A stretch of DNA of 45,508 nt from Anaerolineaceae bacterium. Its GTDB lineage: Bacteria; Chloroflexota; Anaerolineae; Promineifilales; Promineifilaceae. The position numbers were made by a program, and so were the translations under genes. A model generated the notes under the pieces. It had not been told where the DNA came from and did not search any database. It worked only from the letters and a program-made list of their open reading frames with translations. Each line of letters starts with the position of its first letter. Positions within the stretch are counted from its first letter, which is position 1. The stretch is taken from the NCBI GenBank assembly GCA_002699125.1, contig PABI01000087.1, positions 1-45,508 of the forward strand. Reading direction: 5' to 3'. This document shows positions 25,585-34,907 of this stretch, piece after piece.

Positions 25585-25609
25585 ACCACCTTGAAAATGG
25601 TGGTTTTTT
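25585..25609 (+). terminator. Orphan terminator-like hairpin 180 bp upstream of gyrA
   Basis: ACCACC (25585-25590) pairs with GGTGGT (25599-25604), with an 8-nt loop, followed by TTTTTG. No plus-strand gene ends here, so it either ends a short RNA or attenuates gyrA. Confidence 0.5.
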
Positions 25610-25791
25610 GCTTATAAATTTGGGCGTATGTTATTGGCTGGTAATTGAGTAATCGACAATAAGTTTAGCAGAAAAATCTAAATGTTTTGGCCGATTACCG
25701 GTAATAAATGGATTTTGCCAGTCTACTTACCTGATTATCCCGTTACTAATAGCCAACCTATTTTTAGAAAACCCTCTCTGGAGGTTCCGCT

Positions 25792-28356
25792 TTGGACGAA
25801 AACAATATCGGAACAGTGAATCATATTGATATTAACCAGGAGATGCGCAACTCTTACCTGGATTATGCCATGAGCGTCATTGTGGCCCGCGCATTGCCTG
25901 ACGCTCGCGATGGCCTGAAGCCGGTACACCGGCGCATTTTGTATGCCATGTGGGATATGGGCATTCGGGCTACCTCACCGCACCGCAAAAGTGCCCGTAT
26001 CGTGGGTGAGGTGCTGGGTAAATACCATCCACATAGTGATACGGCCGTTTACGATGCCATGGTGCGTATGGCCCAATACTTCTCCATGCGTTACGAATTG
26101 GTTGATGGCCAGGGGAACTTTGGTAGTGTCGATGGTGACAGCGCCGCTGCCATGCGTTACACCGAAGCTCGCCTGGCCCGCATTGCCCATGAACTCCTCG
26201 AAGACATCGACAAAGACACCGTTGATTTCACCGCCAACTTTGATGACAGTCTGACAGAGCCAGACCTGTTGCCCGCGCGTCTGCCCAACCTCTTGCTCAA
26301 TGGCTCGGCCGGTATTGCCGTGGGGATGGCTACCAACATCCCTCCCCACAACCTCACCGAGCTGTGCGAAGCGATAGCTTATCTAATTGAAAGGTACGAC
26401 GATATTGATAACGTCACCTTAGATGAGCTAATGCAGTTTGTCAAGGGACCAGACTTCCCCACCGGTGGCCTGCTCATTGGCAATGAGGGCATTCGCAGTG
26501 CCTATGCCACAGGACGTGGTCGGGTGGTTATGCGTGCCAAAGCCGAAATTGAGCCAATGCCGCGCAATCCAGACCGGCAGCGCATCAATATCACCGAGAT
26601 TCCCTTCCAGGTGAATAAGGCCCTCCTCATTGAGCGCATGGCCGAGCTGGTGAACAAAGGTGTTATCACCGACATTAGCGACTTGCGGGATGAGTCTGAC
26701 AAGCGTGGTGTTTCTATTATCGTAGAGCTAAAACGGCACACCCAGCCGCTGAAAGTGCTAAACCAACTGTACAAACATACTGCGCTGCAAACCACCTTTG
26801 GGGTGCAGTTATTGGCCCTGGTAGATAAACAGCCCAAGTTGCTCTCGCTCAAGCGCGCCTTGCAAATTCATATTGACCACCGTGTTGAGGTCATCACCCG
26901 GCGCACCCGGTTTGAGCTGGATAAGGCGCAAAAGCGGCAGCACATTTTGGCTGGCTTGCTTATTGCTCTAGGGCATCTGGATGAGGTCATTCAAACCATT
27001 CGCCAATCGCCAGATGCAGACACCGCACGCGCCCAATTGATGGAGCGATTTGGCTTATCTGAAGCACAGTCAACCGCTATTTTGGACATGCAGCTGCGTC
27101 GCTTGGCTGCCCTGGAGCGGCAAAAAATTGAAGATGAGCATCGTGAAGTAACGGCGCACATTGAGTATTTAGAAGGTTTGTTGGCCGATAAAAAGAAGAT
27201 CCTCGGCCTGATTCTGGAAGACATCAATGAGCTGAAAGAAAAATATGGCGACGAGCGAGCTTCGCAAATTATGCTGGGCATGGATGCCGACCTGAACATG
27301 GAGGATTTGATTCAGGACGAAGATGTGCTGATTTCCATTACGCAGCGTGGTTTTGTGAAGCGCACGCCGGTTGCTGCCTACCGCAAACAGGCACGCGGTG
27401 GCAAAGGGCTCATTGGCATGGGCCGACGGGATGAGGATCAGCTGGAGCATCTATTTGCGGCCGGCTCGCTCAATACCATCCTATTCTTCTCAGACCGGGG
27501 CAAGGTGTATGCAGAAAAGGCATACAACATTCCCGAGCTGGATCGCACGGCTAAAGGCACCTCGTTGATGAACATTTTGCCGCTGATGCCGGAAGAAAAC
27601 ATTACGGCCGCTTTGCCCGTACACAGCTTTGAAGATGCCGAATACCTCACCATGATCACTCGCAAAGGGCGCATCAAGCGTGTGGAGGTGAACGTTTTTG
27701 AAAACGTGCGTCCCAGCGGGCTCATCGCCGTGAACCTGGACGATGACGATAGCCTGGGCTGGGTAAAGCTGACCGAAGGCGAACAAGACCTGATTATTGT
27801 AAGTGAGCAGGGCAAAGGTATTCGCTTTAGCGAGGAAGACGTACGCCCGATGGGGCGCAACGCCGCCGGGGTGAATGCCATCCGCCTGGATGATTGGGAT
27901 CGGGTGGCCGGTGCCGACGTTGTTTTGCCTGACGACGATTTGCTGGTGATTACCGAGAAGGGCTACGGTAAACGCACCCCGTTAAGTGAATACCGGCAGC
28001 AAAACCGGTACGGTCAGGGGGTGCGAGCCATGGTGCTGACCCCCGAGCGCACGGGCAAGATTGTGAGCGCTCGCGTGGTGGTTGCCGGTGATGAAGTAAC
28101 CTGTATCTCGTCCAATGGCATCATGCTGCGAACCGCTACGGATGTGATTTCCCAGCAGGGTCGTTCCACACAAGGTGTGCGGGTGATGGATTTGCGTGCT
28201 GGGGATACTGTGGCTTCTGTGGCTGTGATTCGCGAGGGTCGCTTATCGCAGGTAAATGGCCATGACGAGAATGGGCATGAAGCTGAGGAAGCTGAAACCA
28301 GTTCTGAACAAAACGGGGCAAATAGCGGTGTCGCCATCACCGATCCCGCCGGCTAA
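25792..28356 (+). CDS. gyrA: DNA gyrase subunit A
   Basis: An 854-residue type IIA topoisomerase subunit that breaks and rejoins DNA during negative supercoiling. Catalytic Tyr123 lies in [11 protein letters not shown]. The C-terminal beta-pinwheel has the GyrA box QARGGKG (533-539), which separates it from ParC. The TTG start at 25792 is supported by GGAGG seven bases upstream and by the family N-terminus. In the quinolone-determining region, [10 protein letters not shown] has Ser82 and Thr84 where E. coli has Gly81 and Ser83; the Thr-Ala-Val is encoded by an ACGGCCGT palindrome. The acidic tail after the pinwheel ([15 protein letters not shown]) is usual. gyrB is not adjacent. A terminator follows. 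Confidence 0.96.
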   Translation: MDENNIGTVNHIDINQEMRNSYLDYAMSVIVARALPDARDGLKPVHRRILYAMWDMGIRATSPHRKSARIVGEVLGKYHPHSDTAVYDAMVRMAQYFSMRYELVDGQGNFGSVDGDSAAAMRYTEARLARIAHELLEDIDKDTVDFTANFDDSLTEPDLLPARLPNLLLNGSAGIAVGMATNIPPHNLTELCEAIAYLIERYDDIDNVTLDELMQFVKGPDFPTGGLLIGNEGIRSAYATGRGRVVMRAKAEIEPMPRNPDRQRINITEIPFQVNKALLIERMAELVNKGVITDISDLRDESDKRGVSIIVELKRHTQPLKVLNQLYKHTALQTTFGVQLLALVDKQPKLLSLKRALQIHIDHRVEVITRRTRFELDKAQKRQHILAGLLIALGHLDEVIQTIRQSPDADTARAQLMERFGLSEAQSTAILDMQLRRLAALERQKIEDEHREVTAHIEYLEGLLADKKKILGLILEDINELKEKYGDERASQIMLGMDADLNMEDLIQDEDVLISITQRGFVKRTPVAAYRKQARGGKGLIGMGRRDEDQLEHLFAAGSLNTILFFSDRGKVYAEKAYNIPELDRTAKGTSLMNILPLMPEENITAALPVHSFEDAEYLTMITRKGRIKRVEVNVFENVRPSGLIAVNLDDDDSLGWVKLTEGEQDLIIVSEQGKGIRFSEEDVRPMGRNAAGVNAIRLDDWDRVAGADVVLPDDDLLVITEKGYGKRTPLSEYRQQNRYGQGVRAMVLTPERTGKIVSARVVVAGDEVTCISSNGIMLRTATDVISQQGRSTQGVRVMDLRAGDTVASVAVIREGRLSQVNGHDENGHEAEEAETSSEQNGANSGVAITDPAG

Positions 28357-28394
28357 TGGTTTGAAGTATTCGTCTATTTTTAACGGTAAATGAG

Positions 28395-28420
28395 GAGCAC
28401 CCCAGTGGTGCTCTTTTTTT
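28395..28420 (+). terminator. gyrA intrinsic terminator
   Basis: GAGCACC (28395-28401) pairs with GGTGCTC (28407-28413), loop CCAGT, followed by seven T residues. Located 39 bp after the gyrA stop. Confidence 0.92.
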
Positions 28421-28432
28421 ATGGGAAAATTG

Positions 28433-28461
28433 GGGGAGTAACGGCCGTTTCTCCCCTTTTT
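28433..28461 (+). terminator. Second hairpin with iterated palindrome in its stem
   Basis: GGGGAG (28433-28438) and CTCCCC (28451-28456) flank ACGGCCGT (28441-28448), followed by TTTTT. The long stem plus T-tract resembles an intrinsic terminator built around the iterated palindrome. Confidence 0.6.
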
Positions 28462-28628
28462 CCTATGTCATTCCTGTTTGGAGCCTCTTATACTACATCA
28501 TGGTGATCCATGCGCTGTTGGTATGAGGGCCAACAGCCATGTAAATCAAAAATCATTGAGTATTATGGCTTTTTGGGAATTCGCGGAAACAGACATTTAA
28601 TGATGTGTAAAACGTGATTCAGTTTTGG

Positions 28629-28656
28629 TCACGCATCACGTTTCATGCATCACGCC
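28629..28656. repeat. CACGCATCACG short direct repeat
   Basis: TCACGCATCACG and then CATGCATCACG follow each other with TTT between, upstream of the AAA+ gene. ACGTGAT nearby (28611-28618) is inverted. The remaining 28462-28690 holds no gene. Confidence 0.5.
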
Positions 28657-28690
28657 AACATCTATCCCATTTGCCCTAACAGGAAAACAA

Positions 28691-30055
28691 ATGTCAACTG
28701 GCCAACTGATGAAGCTGCTGTCGCCCATTATGAAGATGGAAGATTTGGGAGTTCCGGCAGGCTTAGTACAGGATATTATTTTTCGGCTGCTTTTTAACGA
28801 AAGTGATGTAAACATTGCCCGCTTTGCTGAGATTTTGGGTATTCATCCCAGTCTGATAGATGAACTGCTGGCTCGGATGAAACAAGAGCATTTGGTAGAG
28901 GTCGTGCGTGCCGGCAGTTTGGGTAGTCTGAGCTTTACCTATGGACTTACAGAAGCAGGCACCAAGCGCGCCCGTGACTCGTTTGAGCGCAGCCAGTACG
29001 TGGGGCGCGTCCCCGTTTCACTGGAAAAATACAACAAGGCAATTTTGTTGCAATCCAAACGAGAGCAGCGCATTACGCCAACGCAGATTAAACAGGCGCT
29101 GGGCTTTTTGATTCTGCCCGACAACTTTGATCGACGCCTGGGTCCAGCGGTGAATGCTGGCTCCTCTCTGTTTTTGTATGGACCGCCCGGTAATGGTAAG
29201 ACGACTATTGCCCAGGCCATTGCCAAGCTCATTGCCCGTGATTCGCCCATTTGGCTGCCAGACGCCATTACAGTGGGCGGGCAGATCATTCGGGTTTTTG
29301 ATCCGCTGGTGCACACGCCGGTGACCCAGGAAGAGGTGGTGTTTCATACAGGCAATCTCAACATGAACAATGGCCATGCTCAAAAAGCAAAATACGACCA
29401 ACGGTGGCGGCTGTTTGAGCGCCCGGCCGTGATGGTGGGTGGTGAGCTGACGATGGATTCGCTGGATTTGCGCTACGAACCCATTGCCAAGGTGTATGAA
29501 GCGCCGCTCCAGCTAAAAGCCAACGGTGGCATGTTCCTCATCGATGACTTTGGCCGCCAACAAATTAGCCCGCAAGAGCTGTTGAACCGCTGGATTGTGC
29601 CTTTAGAAAGTGGCATTGACTTCTTGCGACTGCAATCAGGACAAAGTTTAGAGGTGCCCTTCCGCCAGTTCATTGTCTTCTCGACCAACCTGGATCCGAT
29701 GCAGCTGGTAGACGGCGCGTTTTTGCGCCGAATTCAGATGAAAGTAGAAGTGGGCGGCCCCAGCGAGAAGCTTTTCTACCAGATTTTCACCGAGTCGTGC
29801 AAAGCGTTCAACGTGCCGTTCGATAAAAAATCATTTGTCCATCTGCTGCAAAAATGGTATCGGGCACCAAACCGGGTGATGCAGTCGGTGCATCCGCGCG
29901 ACATCGTGAAAACGGTCATTTCCATTTGCAACTATGACGGTACCACACCCCGCCTGACACCAGAATTGGTAGATGAGGCGTGTGAAAGCTACTTTGTAGA
30001 CGGGAATATGGCCGCCACGCTGGCGGATCAGGTGGAGAGTCAGTTGGCTGCTTAA
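28691..30055 (+). CDS. AAA+ ATPase with N-terminal winged-helix-like domain
   Basis: A 454-residue soluble protein. Residues 1-100 look like a small helical, winged-helix-like domain (AEILGIHPSLIDELLARMKQ). Walker A is GPPGNGKT (164-171) and Walker B is GGMFLIDDFGRQ, followed by a sensor-1-type VFSTN and a FLRRIQMKVEV arginine-finger region. A C-terminal helical lid domain is present. Family: AAA+ ATPases annotated only as predicted ATPases in Chloroflexota and others; the substrate is unknown. The ATG at 28691 with AGGAAAAC upstream is preferred to the 22-residue longer form. The stop abuts the convergent oxidoreductase stop with no bases between. No full ACGGCCGT lies in the gene. Confidence 0.8.
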   Translation: MSTGQLMKLLSPIMKMEDLGVPAGLVQDIIFRLLFNESDVNIARFAEILGIHPSLIDELLARMKQEHLVEVVRAGSLGSLSFTYGLTEAGTKRARDSFERSQYVGRVPVSLEKYNKAILLQSKREQRITPTQIKQALGFLILPDNFDRRLGPAVNAGSSLFLYGPPGNGKTTIAQAIAKLIARDSPIWLPDAITVGGQIIRVFDPLVHTPVTQEEVVFHTGNLNMNNGHAQKAKYDQRWRLFERPAVMVGGELTMDSLDLRYEPIAKVYEAPLQLKANGGMFLIDDFGRQQISPQELLNRWIVPLESGIDFLRLQSGQSLEVPFRQFIVFSTNLDPMQLVDGAFLRRIQMKVEVGGPSEKLFYQIFTESCKAFNVPFDKKSFVHLLQKWYRAPNRVMQSVHPRDIVKTVISICNYDGTTPRLTPELVDEACESYFVDGNMAATLADQVESQLAA

Positions 30056-31309
30056 TTACGAGACTTGCAGCACTTCAGCACCGCGCCCCTGTTGGATAAG
30101 GGGGACATATGTTTCTAGCTCTTGCTGCACGGACGTATCCGTCAAATCAATCGTCTTCCTTCTCTCCGCAGAAAGGTACGCTGCCATCACCAACTTGGTA
30201 ATCTCCAAACCATAGCTCCAGGGCAGCGTACCGTCTTTACCGGCCAGGAAAGCCGCCGCCGCATCTTTGTTTTCATCCGTGTACCCATACAGGTCCGCCT
30301 CGTTGTACTGGACTGCCAGCAGCCCGCGTGAGGCCGTCGCCTTCTCCAGCGCCATTTCCGCATCGGCAATGGCGTCGGCCGCCTCATCCCCAATAAATAC
30401 CTCCAGCGTGGAGCGCAGCGTGTTCACCTCAAAGGCGTAGCCCGGCCCCATGCCGTCCATAAACAGCCGCAGCCCCTGCTTTTCAAACATCCATGAATCG
30501 GTGAATTGGGCTTTGGAGATTTGTCCAGTTTCGGGGTTGCGGAAGGTAACCATGCCGGTGGCGAAATCTTCGGCGGGAGTTTTGCTGTAATCGACGCCAA
30601 AGCGGTCCAGCAATTTTTGCCTCCATTCCGGCAAGCCCCATTTGAGCAGGGAGGTTTCGGCCGTTACGGAGATTGGCTGCAAAAACGTCGGCGGCTTGCC
30701 GATGGGCGTGAGCACATACCAGCCTACAGCAATACTATGGCAGCCCATGTCAGACAAGACGCCGCCGCCCTGTTGGGTCGGGTCCCAAAACCACGGTTCG
30801 TGCGGTCCGCCATGCTCTTCGGCGGAGCGGGTGAGCACCAATGGCCCCATCGTTTTTTGCTGAGGGGTCAATTGGGCCAGCTGGCTTTGGATTGGCTTCA
30901 TGAAAATCTGGTTTTCAAAGTAGGCGGTGCGCAGGTTGGCCTCGTCGGCCAGCTCCACCAGGCGGCGCGCCTCTTTCATATTGCGGCCCAAAGGCTTTTC
31001 ACAAATGACGCCTTTGAGACTGGCTCCCTTCTGTACCGCATCGACGATCTTTTCCATGATTTCGATGCGGGTGAAGTTGGGTGAATAAATGGCGATGGCG
31101 TCTACGTGGTTGGCCATTTCGCCGACGCTGTCGTAAACCATCGCCTCGCCAATGCCTGCTTCCCGAATTTCTTTCGCTACCGCTTCGGCGTGGGCTTTGG
31201 TGCGGGAGGTGATGCCGGCAATGTCCATGTTGCGTATCTGGGCAATGGCCCGTGCCTGAAAGCGGGTGATAAAGCCGGCGCCAACGATGCCAAGTTTGAG
31301 TGTTTCCAT
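30056..31309 (-). CDS. Gfo/Idh/MocA-family NAD(P)-dependent sugar oxidoreductase
   Basis: A 417-residue enzyme. The N-terminal Rossmann fold has GIVGAGFITRFQARAI (8-23). The family signature CEKPLGRN (about 102-109) supplies the lysine, and a C-terminal alpha/beta substrate domain includes EEHGGPHEPWFWDP, GGGVLSDMGCHSI with the His of the active site, and a closing dimer strand. It oxidises or reduces a sugar or cyclitol. It is the last gene of the ABC transporter cassette (84 bp after the permease) and probably acts on the imported substrate. AGGAG lies nine bases upstream of the ATG. Confidence 0.9.
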   Translation of the reverse strand: METLKLGIVGAGFITRFQARAIAQIRNMDIAGITSRTKAHAEAVAKEIREAGIGEAMVYDSVGEMANHVDAIAIYSPNFTRIEIMEKIVDAVQKGASLKGVICEKPLGRNMKEARRLVELADEANLRTAYFENQIFMKPIQSQLAQLTPQQKTMGPLVLTRSAEEHGGPHEPWFWDPTQQGGGVLSDMGCHSIAVGWYVLTPIGKPPTFLQPISVTAETSLLKWGLPEWRQKLLDRFGVDYSKTPAEDFATGMVTFRNPETGQISKAQFTDSWMFEKQGLRLFMDGMGPGYAFEVNTLRSTLEVFIGDEAADAIADAEMALEKATASRGLLAVQYNEADLYGYTDENKDAAAAFLAGKDGTLPWSYGLEITKLVMAAYLSAERRKTIDLTDTSVQQELETYVPLIQQGRGAEVLQVS

Positions 31310-31332
31310 GATCTTACTCCTACATGAATGGT

Positions 31333-31382
31333 ACGCAGATTTACCTGATCTGCCTGATCATGATAATCAGGTAAATCTGCGT
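31333..31382. repeat. CGCAGATT-type repeat, copy 2: 17-bp perfect inverted repeat
   Basis: ACGCAGATTTACCTGAT (31333-31349) is matched perfectly by ATCAGGTAAATCTGCGT (31366-31382), with a 16-bp loop containing a third GATCTGCCTGATC. It lies between the second permease and the oxidoreductase and could modulate read-through. Confidence 0.85.
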
Positions 31383-31393
31383 TCTATTTTTAT

Positions 31394-32350
31394 TTATTGT
31401 CTGAGGCCGCGTTGACGGCCGTATACCGAAATCAACACCAGCAAAATGACACCCAGCGTAATTTGCCGGAACGCTTCCGGCAGCTGCATCGCCGTCAATA
31501 GGCTGGTGATGAGCGTCAAAACCAGCGCCCCGGCCATTGTGCCCCAGTAGCTGCCCTTGCCCCCAGACAGCGCCGTGCCACCCACCACCACCGCCGCCAC
31601 CGAGGGAAACAGGTATGGCCCGCCCAAATTCATAAAGACGGTTTGGGTAAAGCCCAACAGCATAAAGCCGCCAAACGCCGCCAGCAGGCCGCTGAGACTG
31701 TAAGTAACCAGCACCACAAGCGGCACACGAACGCCTGACAGCCGCGCCGTGACGCGATTCACGCCAATGCCAAACAGCTGCTTGCCGTAGGCCGAGCGTT
31801 CCAGCAGCAGCCAGATGAGCCCAGCCAGGATGAGCCAGATGAAGACGACGCCGGGAATACCCAACAGCAGCGGCGCAGAGATGTACCGGCCCATGATGGG
31901 CGCCGTATCGCCAATCATCTGCCCCTGGGTGATGGCTAAAATGAGGCCCTGCACCACGCCGGCCATGCCCAATGTCATGACCAGCGGCGGAATTTTGAGG
32001 AAGGCGACGCCCAGACCATTCAGCAGGCCAATAAACGTGCCGGCAGCCAGGGCCACAGCCAGCGCATAGGGCACCAGCGCGTTCTGCCCATCGTTTAGGC
32101 GAAAGGCGAGGATGGCGGCCAGGGTAACCACCGCGCCGATAGACAAATCGATGCCTTCGCCGCCGCTGAGGATGACCAGCGTTTGTCCGGCAGCGATGAT
32201 GCCCAAAAACGCCGCGAGGCGCACGATGTTGATCGCCTGATTGGCGTTGACAAAACCGGGACGGATGATGCCGCCCAGGAAAAACAAACCAATGGCCAGC
32301 AGCAGGGCGATCAGCGGCGGGTTGAGTTTCAGCGATTGCAGTCTGCTCAT
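31394..32350 (-). CDS. Ribose-type ABC transporter permease 2
   Basis: A 318-residue RbsC-family permease with about nine hydrophobic helices. The conserved GQTLVILSGGEGIDLSIGA (54-72) and a GGTALSGGKGSYWGT block are the family signatures. Its start overlaps the stop of permease 1 by 4 bp, indicating translational coupling. With a partner permease rather than a homodimer, the transporter is heterodimeric, as in several polyol and ribonucleoside systems. Confidence 0.92.
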   Translation of the reverse strand: MSRLQSLKLNPPLIALLLAIGLFFLGGIIRPGFVNANQAINIVRLAAFLGIIAAGQTLVILSGGEGIDLSIGAVVTLAAILAFRLNDGQNALVPYALAVALAAGTFIGLLNGLGVAFLKIPPLVMTLGMAGVVQGLILAITQGQMIGDTAPIMGRYISAPLLLGIPGVVFIWLILAGLIWLLLERSAYGKQLFGIGVNRVTARLSGVRVPLVVLVTYSLSGLLAAFGGFMLLGFTQTVFMNLGGPYLFPSVAAVVVGGTALSGGKGSYWGTMAGALVLTLITSLLTAMQLPEAFRQITLGVILLVLISVYGRQRGLRQ

Positions 32351-33321
32351 GAGAGACCTCGCCTCCGGATAAGTTGGACGAGCCCCGGTCCAGCCAGAGC
32401 AATGAGGATAATGAGCGCATCGACCAAAGTCTGGTACCAGCTGGGCACATCAGCAAAGGAAATGATGTTGCGGATGAGCCCCAGGATGATCACGCCTAAA
32501 ATGGACCCGGCAATACCGCCCTGCCCACCGCTGAGGCGGGTGCCGCCCAGCACCACGGCCACGATGGAATCCAACGTCATGGCCGCACCGATGCGCGGGT
32601 CGCCAGAGCTGGTGCCCAGCGTGAGGGCCAATGCGGCCAGGGCCGCCATCAAACCGGCAATAACATAGGTGCTGAACAACACGCGGGTGACGGGCACGGC
32701 CGTTGCATATGCCGCCTCTGCCTTGCCCCCCACGGCAAATAAATTGGCACCATATTTTGTGTTGCGCACAAAATACCAGAGCAGCACCAGCGCCGCAGCA
32801 ATCCACACGCCCAGCGGAATGCTCAGCGGCGTTGCCTGCCGGTACCAGCGGGCAAACGTCTCCGGCATGTTGCCGCCGGGCCGGGGCAAAATCCACAGCG
32901 CCAGCCCAGAAAATATAAACGAAGTGGCATAGGTGGTGACAATCGGCGGCAGCCGCAGCCAGGCCACGCCAAAGCCGTTCAGCGCCCCGGCGGCCATGCC
33001 CACGCCGCAGGCCAGCAAAATCACCAGCAAAATTTGGCCCACAGAGGCATCAAGCGACATTTGGGTGACCAGAACGGCCGTTACCAACGACACCATCGCC
33101 CCCACCGACAAATCAATGCCGCTGCCCATGATCACCACTGCCTGGCCCACGGTGACAATGATCAAAGGCAGGAACGAGCGCAAATTGCCGTTAAGCACCC
33201 GCAGCTCCAGCAAGTTGGGCTGAAGGATGAGGTTCACCATAGCGGCAACCACCATTAACGCAAGTGCAAATAGATAAGGATGCCGCAAGGAGACGTACTT
33301 GAGCTGCAATCGTTCAATCAT
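32347..33321 (-). CDS. Ribose-type ABC transporter permease 1
   Basis: A 324-residue RbsC-family permease with GQAVVIMGSGIDLSVGAMVS and GGTRLSGGQGGIAGSILG signatures. It overlaps both the ATPase upstream and permease 2 downstream by 4 bp, so the three are translated as one unit. Similarity to permease 2 suggests ancient duplication. Confidence 0.92.
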   Translation of the reverse strand: MIERLQLKYVSLRHPYLFALALMVVAAMVNLILQPNLLELRVLNGNLRSFLPLIIVTVGQAVVIMGSGIDLSVGAMVSLVTAVLVTQMSLDASVGQILLVILLACGVGMAAGALNGFGVAWLRLPPIVTTYATSFIFSGLALWILPRPGGNMPETFARWYRQATPLSIPLGVWIAAALVLLWYFVRNTKYGANLFAVGGKAEAAYATAVPVTRVLFSTYVIAGLMAALAALALTLGTSSGDPRIGAAMTLDSIVAVVLGGTRLSGGQGGIAGSILGVIILGLIRNIISFADVPSWYQTLVDALIILIALAGPGLVQLIRRRGLS

Positions 33322-34847
33322 GATGTTTCTAGCGCTTCACTGCGCTTGGTGGACATGCTGGCTGAGATCAGTTGGGTGTGGGTAAGATTGTCGCCGCTGA
33401 GTTCAGCACTGATACGGCCGTCCAGCATCACCAGCACCCGGTCGCACAGGCCCAGCAATTCTTCATCATCGCTGCTGTAGAACAAAATGGCCGTACCTTC
33501 CTGCCGCAGTTCCGCCAGCAAGTTGTAAAACTCCCGCTTGGTGTGTACGTCCACGCCTTTGGTCGGATCGTTCAGCAGCAGCAGCTTGGGCTGACGCAGC
33601 AGCCATTTGCCGATGACCACCTTTTGCGCATTGCCGCCGCTGAGGCTGCTCACTGGTGCTTCCAGCGAGGAGCGCACCAGGCTGAGGTCGTCGGCGACGC
33701 GCTTGGCGTCGGCCTGGGCCGCTTCCATTTTGAGGGGAAAGCCGTAGCGCTGCCAGGAGGCAAGCTGGAAGTTTTCCAAAATGGAGCGGATGAGCAGCAG
33801 CCCTTCGCTGCCCCGGTCGCCGGGGACCAAGGCCACATCGTGCTGCATTGCCTGGCGCGGATGGCTGAAATGGACCGCTTCGCCGGACAGTGTCATTTCT
33901 CCCGTAAAGGAAATATCGCCAAAAATAACCCGAAGCAGATCCGACTGCCCCTGGCCCTGCAGGCCGCCAATACCCAGCAGTTCACCGTCGCGCACGGTCA
34001 GGCTGACGTCTTGCAGCACGTCGGAGCGAATATTTTCCAGCTTCAAACGCACGGCCGCTTCTTCAGAAACCGAATCGAGGGTGAGCTGGCGCGGCACGGC
34101 CGTTTCATCCCCCACCATCATGTTGACCAAGGCGTGTTCGTCCGTTTCGCTGATGACGGCGCTGCCCACGGAACGGCCGTTGCGCAGCACCACCGCCCGG
34201 TCCGCCACCCGAAAAATCTCATCCATGCGGTGCGACACAAACACGATGGCTTTGCCCTGTTCCTTCCAATCGGCCACCAGCTCAAACAGGCGGCCCACTT
34301 GCCGGCTGTCCAGGCTGGCGGTGGCTTCGTCCAGAATAATCAGGCGCGGATCGAGGCTGAGTGCTTTGAGGATTTCCACAATCTGGCGTTCGTCTGGGGG
34401 CAGGGCAGAGACCGGTTCTTCCGGCTGCAAGGAATCTTGCACCGTCCCGGCGAACAGGTCCAATAGTTTCTGGGTTTGGGCCAGCATCGCCTTTTTGTCT
34501 ACGGTGATGCCCCACTTCATGGGCTGGTGGCCCAGCCAGATGTTTTCTGCTACGGACATGTCGGGGATGAGGCTGAGTTCCTGGTAAACGGCCGTAATCC
34601 CCAAATTTTGCGCTGCCTGTGGCGAGCTGAATTCAACCGGTTGATCATCCAGCAGCAGCTCCCCCTCATTAGGCGCCACCACGCCGGTGATGACCTTGCT
34701 CAGCGTACTTTTGCCGCTGCCGTTGGCCCCCAAAAGTGCCACCACTTCGCCCGATTGAACCTCCAGGGTGCCGTCGGCCAGCGCCTGGACGCCGCCGTAC
34801 CATTTGACAATATTTTGGGCCGAGAGGGAGACGCGGGTTTTTGCCAT
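33318..34847 (-). CDS. Ribose-type ABC transporter ATP-binding protein (double NBD)
   Basis: A 509-residue RbsA/MglA-type protein with two nucleotide-binding domains. NBD1 has Walker A GANGSGKST (40-48), Walker B LIILDEATASLD and a variant signature region (ALPPDERQIVEI). NBD2 has the degenerate Walker A usual for this family (GLQGQGQSD), a canonical LSGGNAQK and LLLNDPTKGVD. The ATG at 34847 is chosen because the nine-codon longer form starts inside the perfect hairpin at 34862-34894. Overlaps permease 1 by 4 bp. Confidence 0.92.
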   Translation of the reverse strand: MAKTRVSLSAQNIVKWYGGVQALADGTLEVQSGEVVALLGANGSGKSTLSKVITGVVAPNEGELLLDDQPVEFSSPQAAQNLGITAVYQELSLIPDMSVAENIWLGHQPMKWGITVDKKAMLAQTQKLLDLFAGTVQDSLQPEEPVSALPPDERQIVEILKALSLDPRLIILDEATASLDSRQVGRLFELVADWKEQGKAIVFVSHRMDEIFRVADRAVVLRNGRSVGSAVISETDEHALVNMMVGDETAVPRQLTLDSVSEEAAVRLKLENIRSDVLQDVSLTVRDGELLGIGGLQGQGQSDLLRVIFGDISFTGEMTLSGEAVHFSHPRQAMQHDVALVPGDRGSEGLLLIRSILENFQLASWQRYGFPLKMEAAQADAKRVADDLSLVRSSLEAPVSSLSGGNAQKVVIGKWLLRQPKLLLLNDPTKGVDVHTKREFYNLLAELRQEGTAILFYSSDDEELLGLCDRVLVMLDGRISAELSGDNLTHTQLISASMSTKRSEALETS

Positions 34848-34861
34848 TGGATCGAATCCAG

Positions 34862-34894
34862 AGGTGCGACGCACTTCTCAAGTGCGTCGCACCT
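34862..34894. repeat. Intercistronic perfect hairpin between binding protein and ATPase
   Basis: AGGTGCGACGCACTT (34862-34876) and AAGTGCGTCGCACCT (34880-34894) are perfect 15-bp arms with a 3-nt loop. Hairpins at this point in ABC operons often protect the binding-protein mRNA and lower downstream expression; here that role is inferred from position. Confidence 0.88.
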
Positions 34895-34907
34895 AACAAT
34901 CATTCAC

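Larger units (their letters stand above)
25210..25791. other. Divergent intergenic region between cytochrome run and gyrA
   Basis: 582 bp without a supported gene. On the minus strand, TATAAT (read at 25290-25285) is a possible -10 for the cytochrome run, with no well-spaced -35; TTGTCA (25320-25315) is too far away. On the plus strand, TATAAT at 25544-25549 precedes a short stretch ending in a terminator-like hairpin (next entry). A partial iterated palindrome, GCGGCCGT, lies near 25510. The region is AT-rich compared with the genes. Confidence 0.5.

Noticed and set aside
33372..34466. 364-codon His/Gln-rich plus-strand frame opposite the ABC ATPase
   Set aside because: Antisense to an ATPase with intact Walker and signature motifs. 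Its His/Gln richness results from the complementary strand.
34862..34894. Intrinsic terminator ending the binding-protein transcript
   Set aside because: The hairpin lacks a T-tract on the minus strand and the downstream genes overlap by 4 bp in one operon, so an attenuating or stabilising role fits better.
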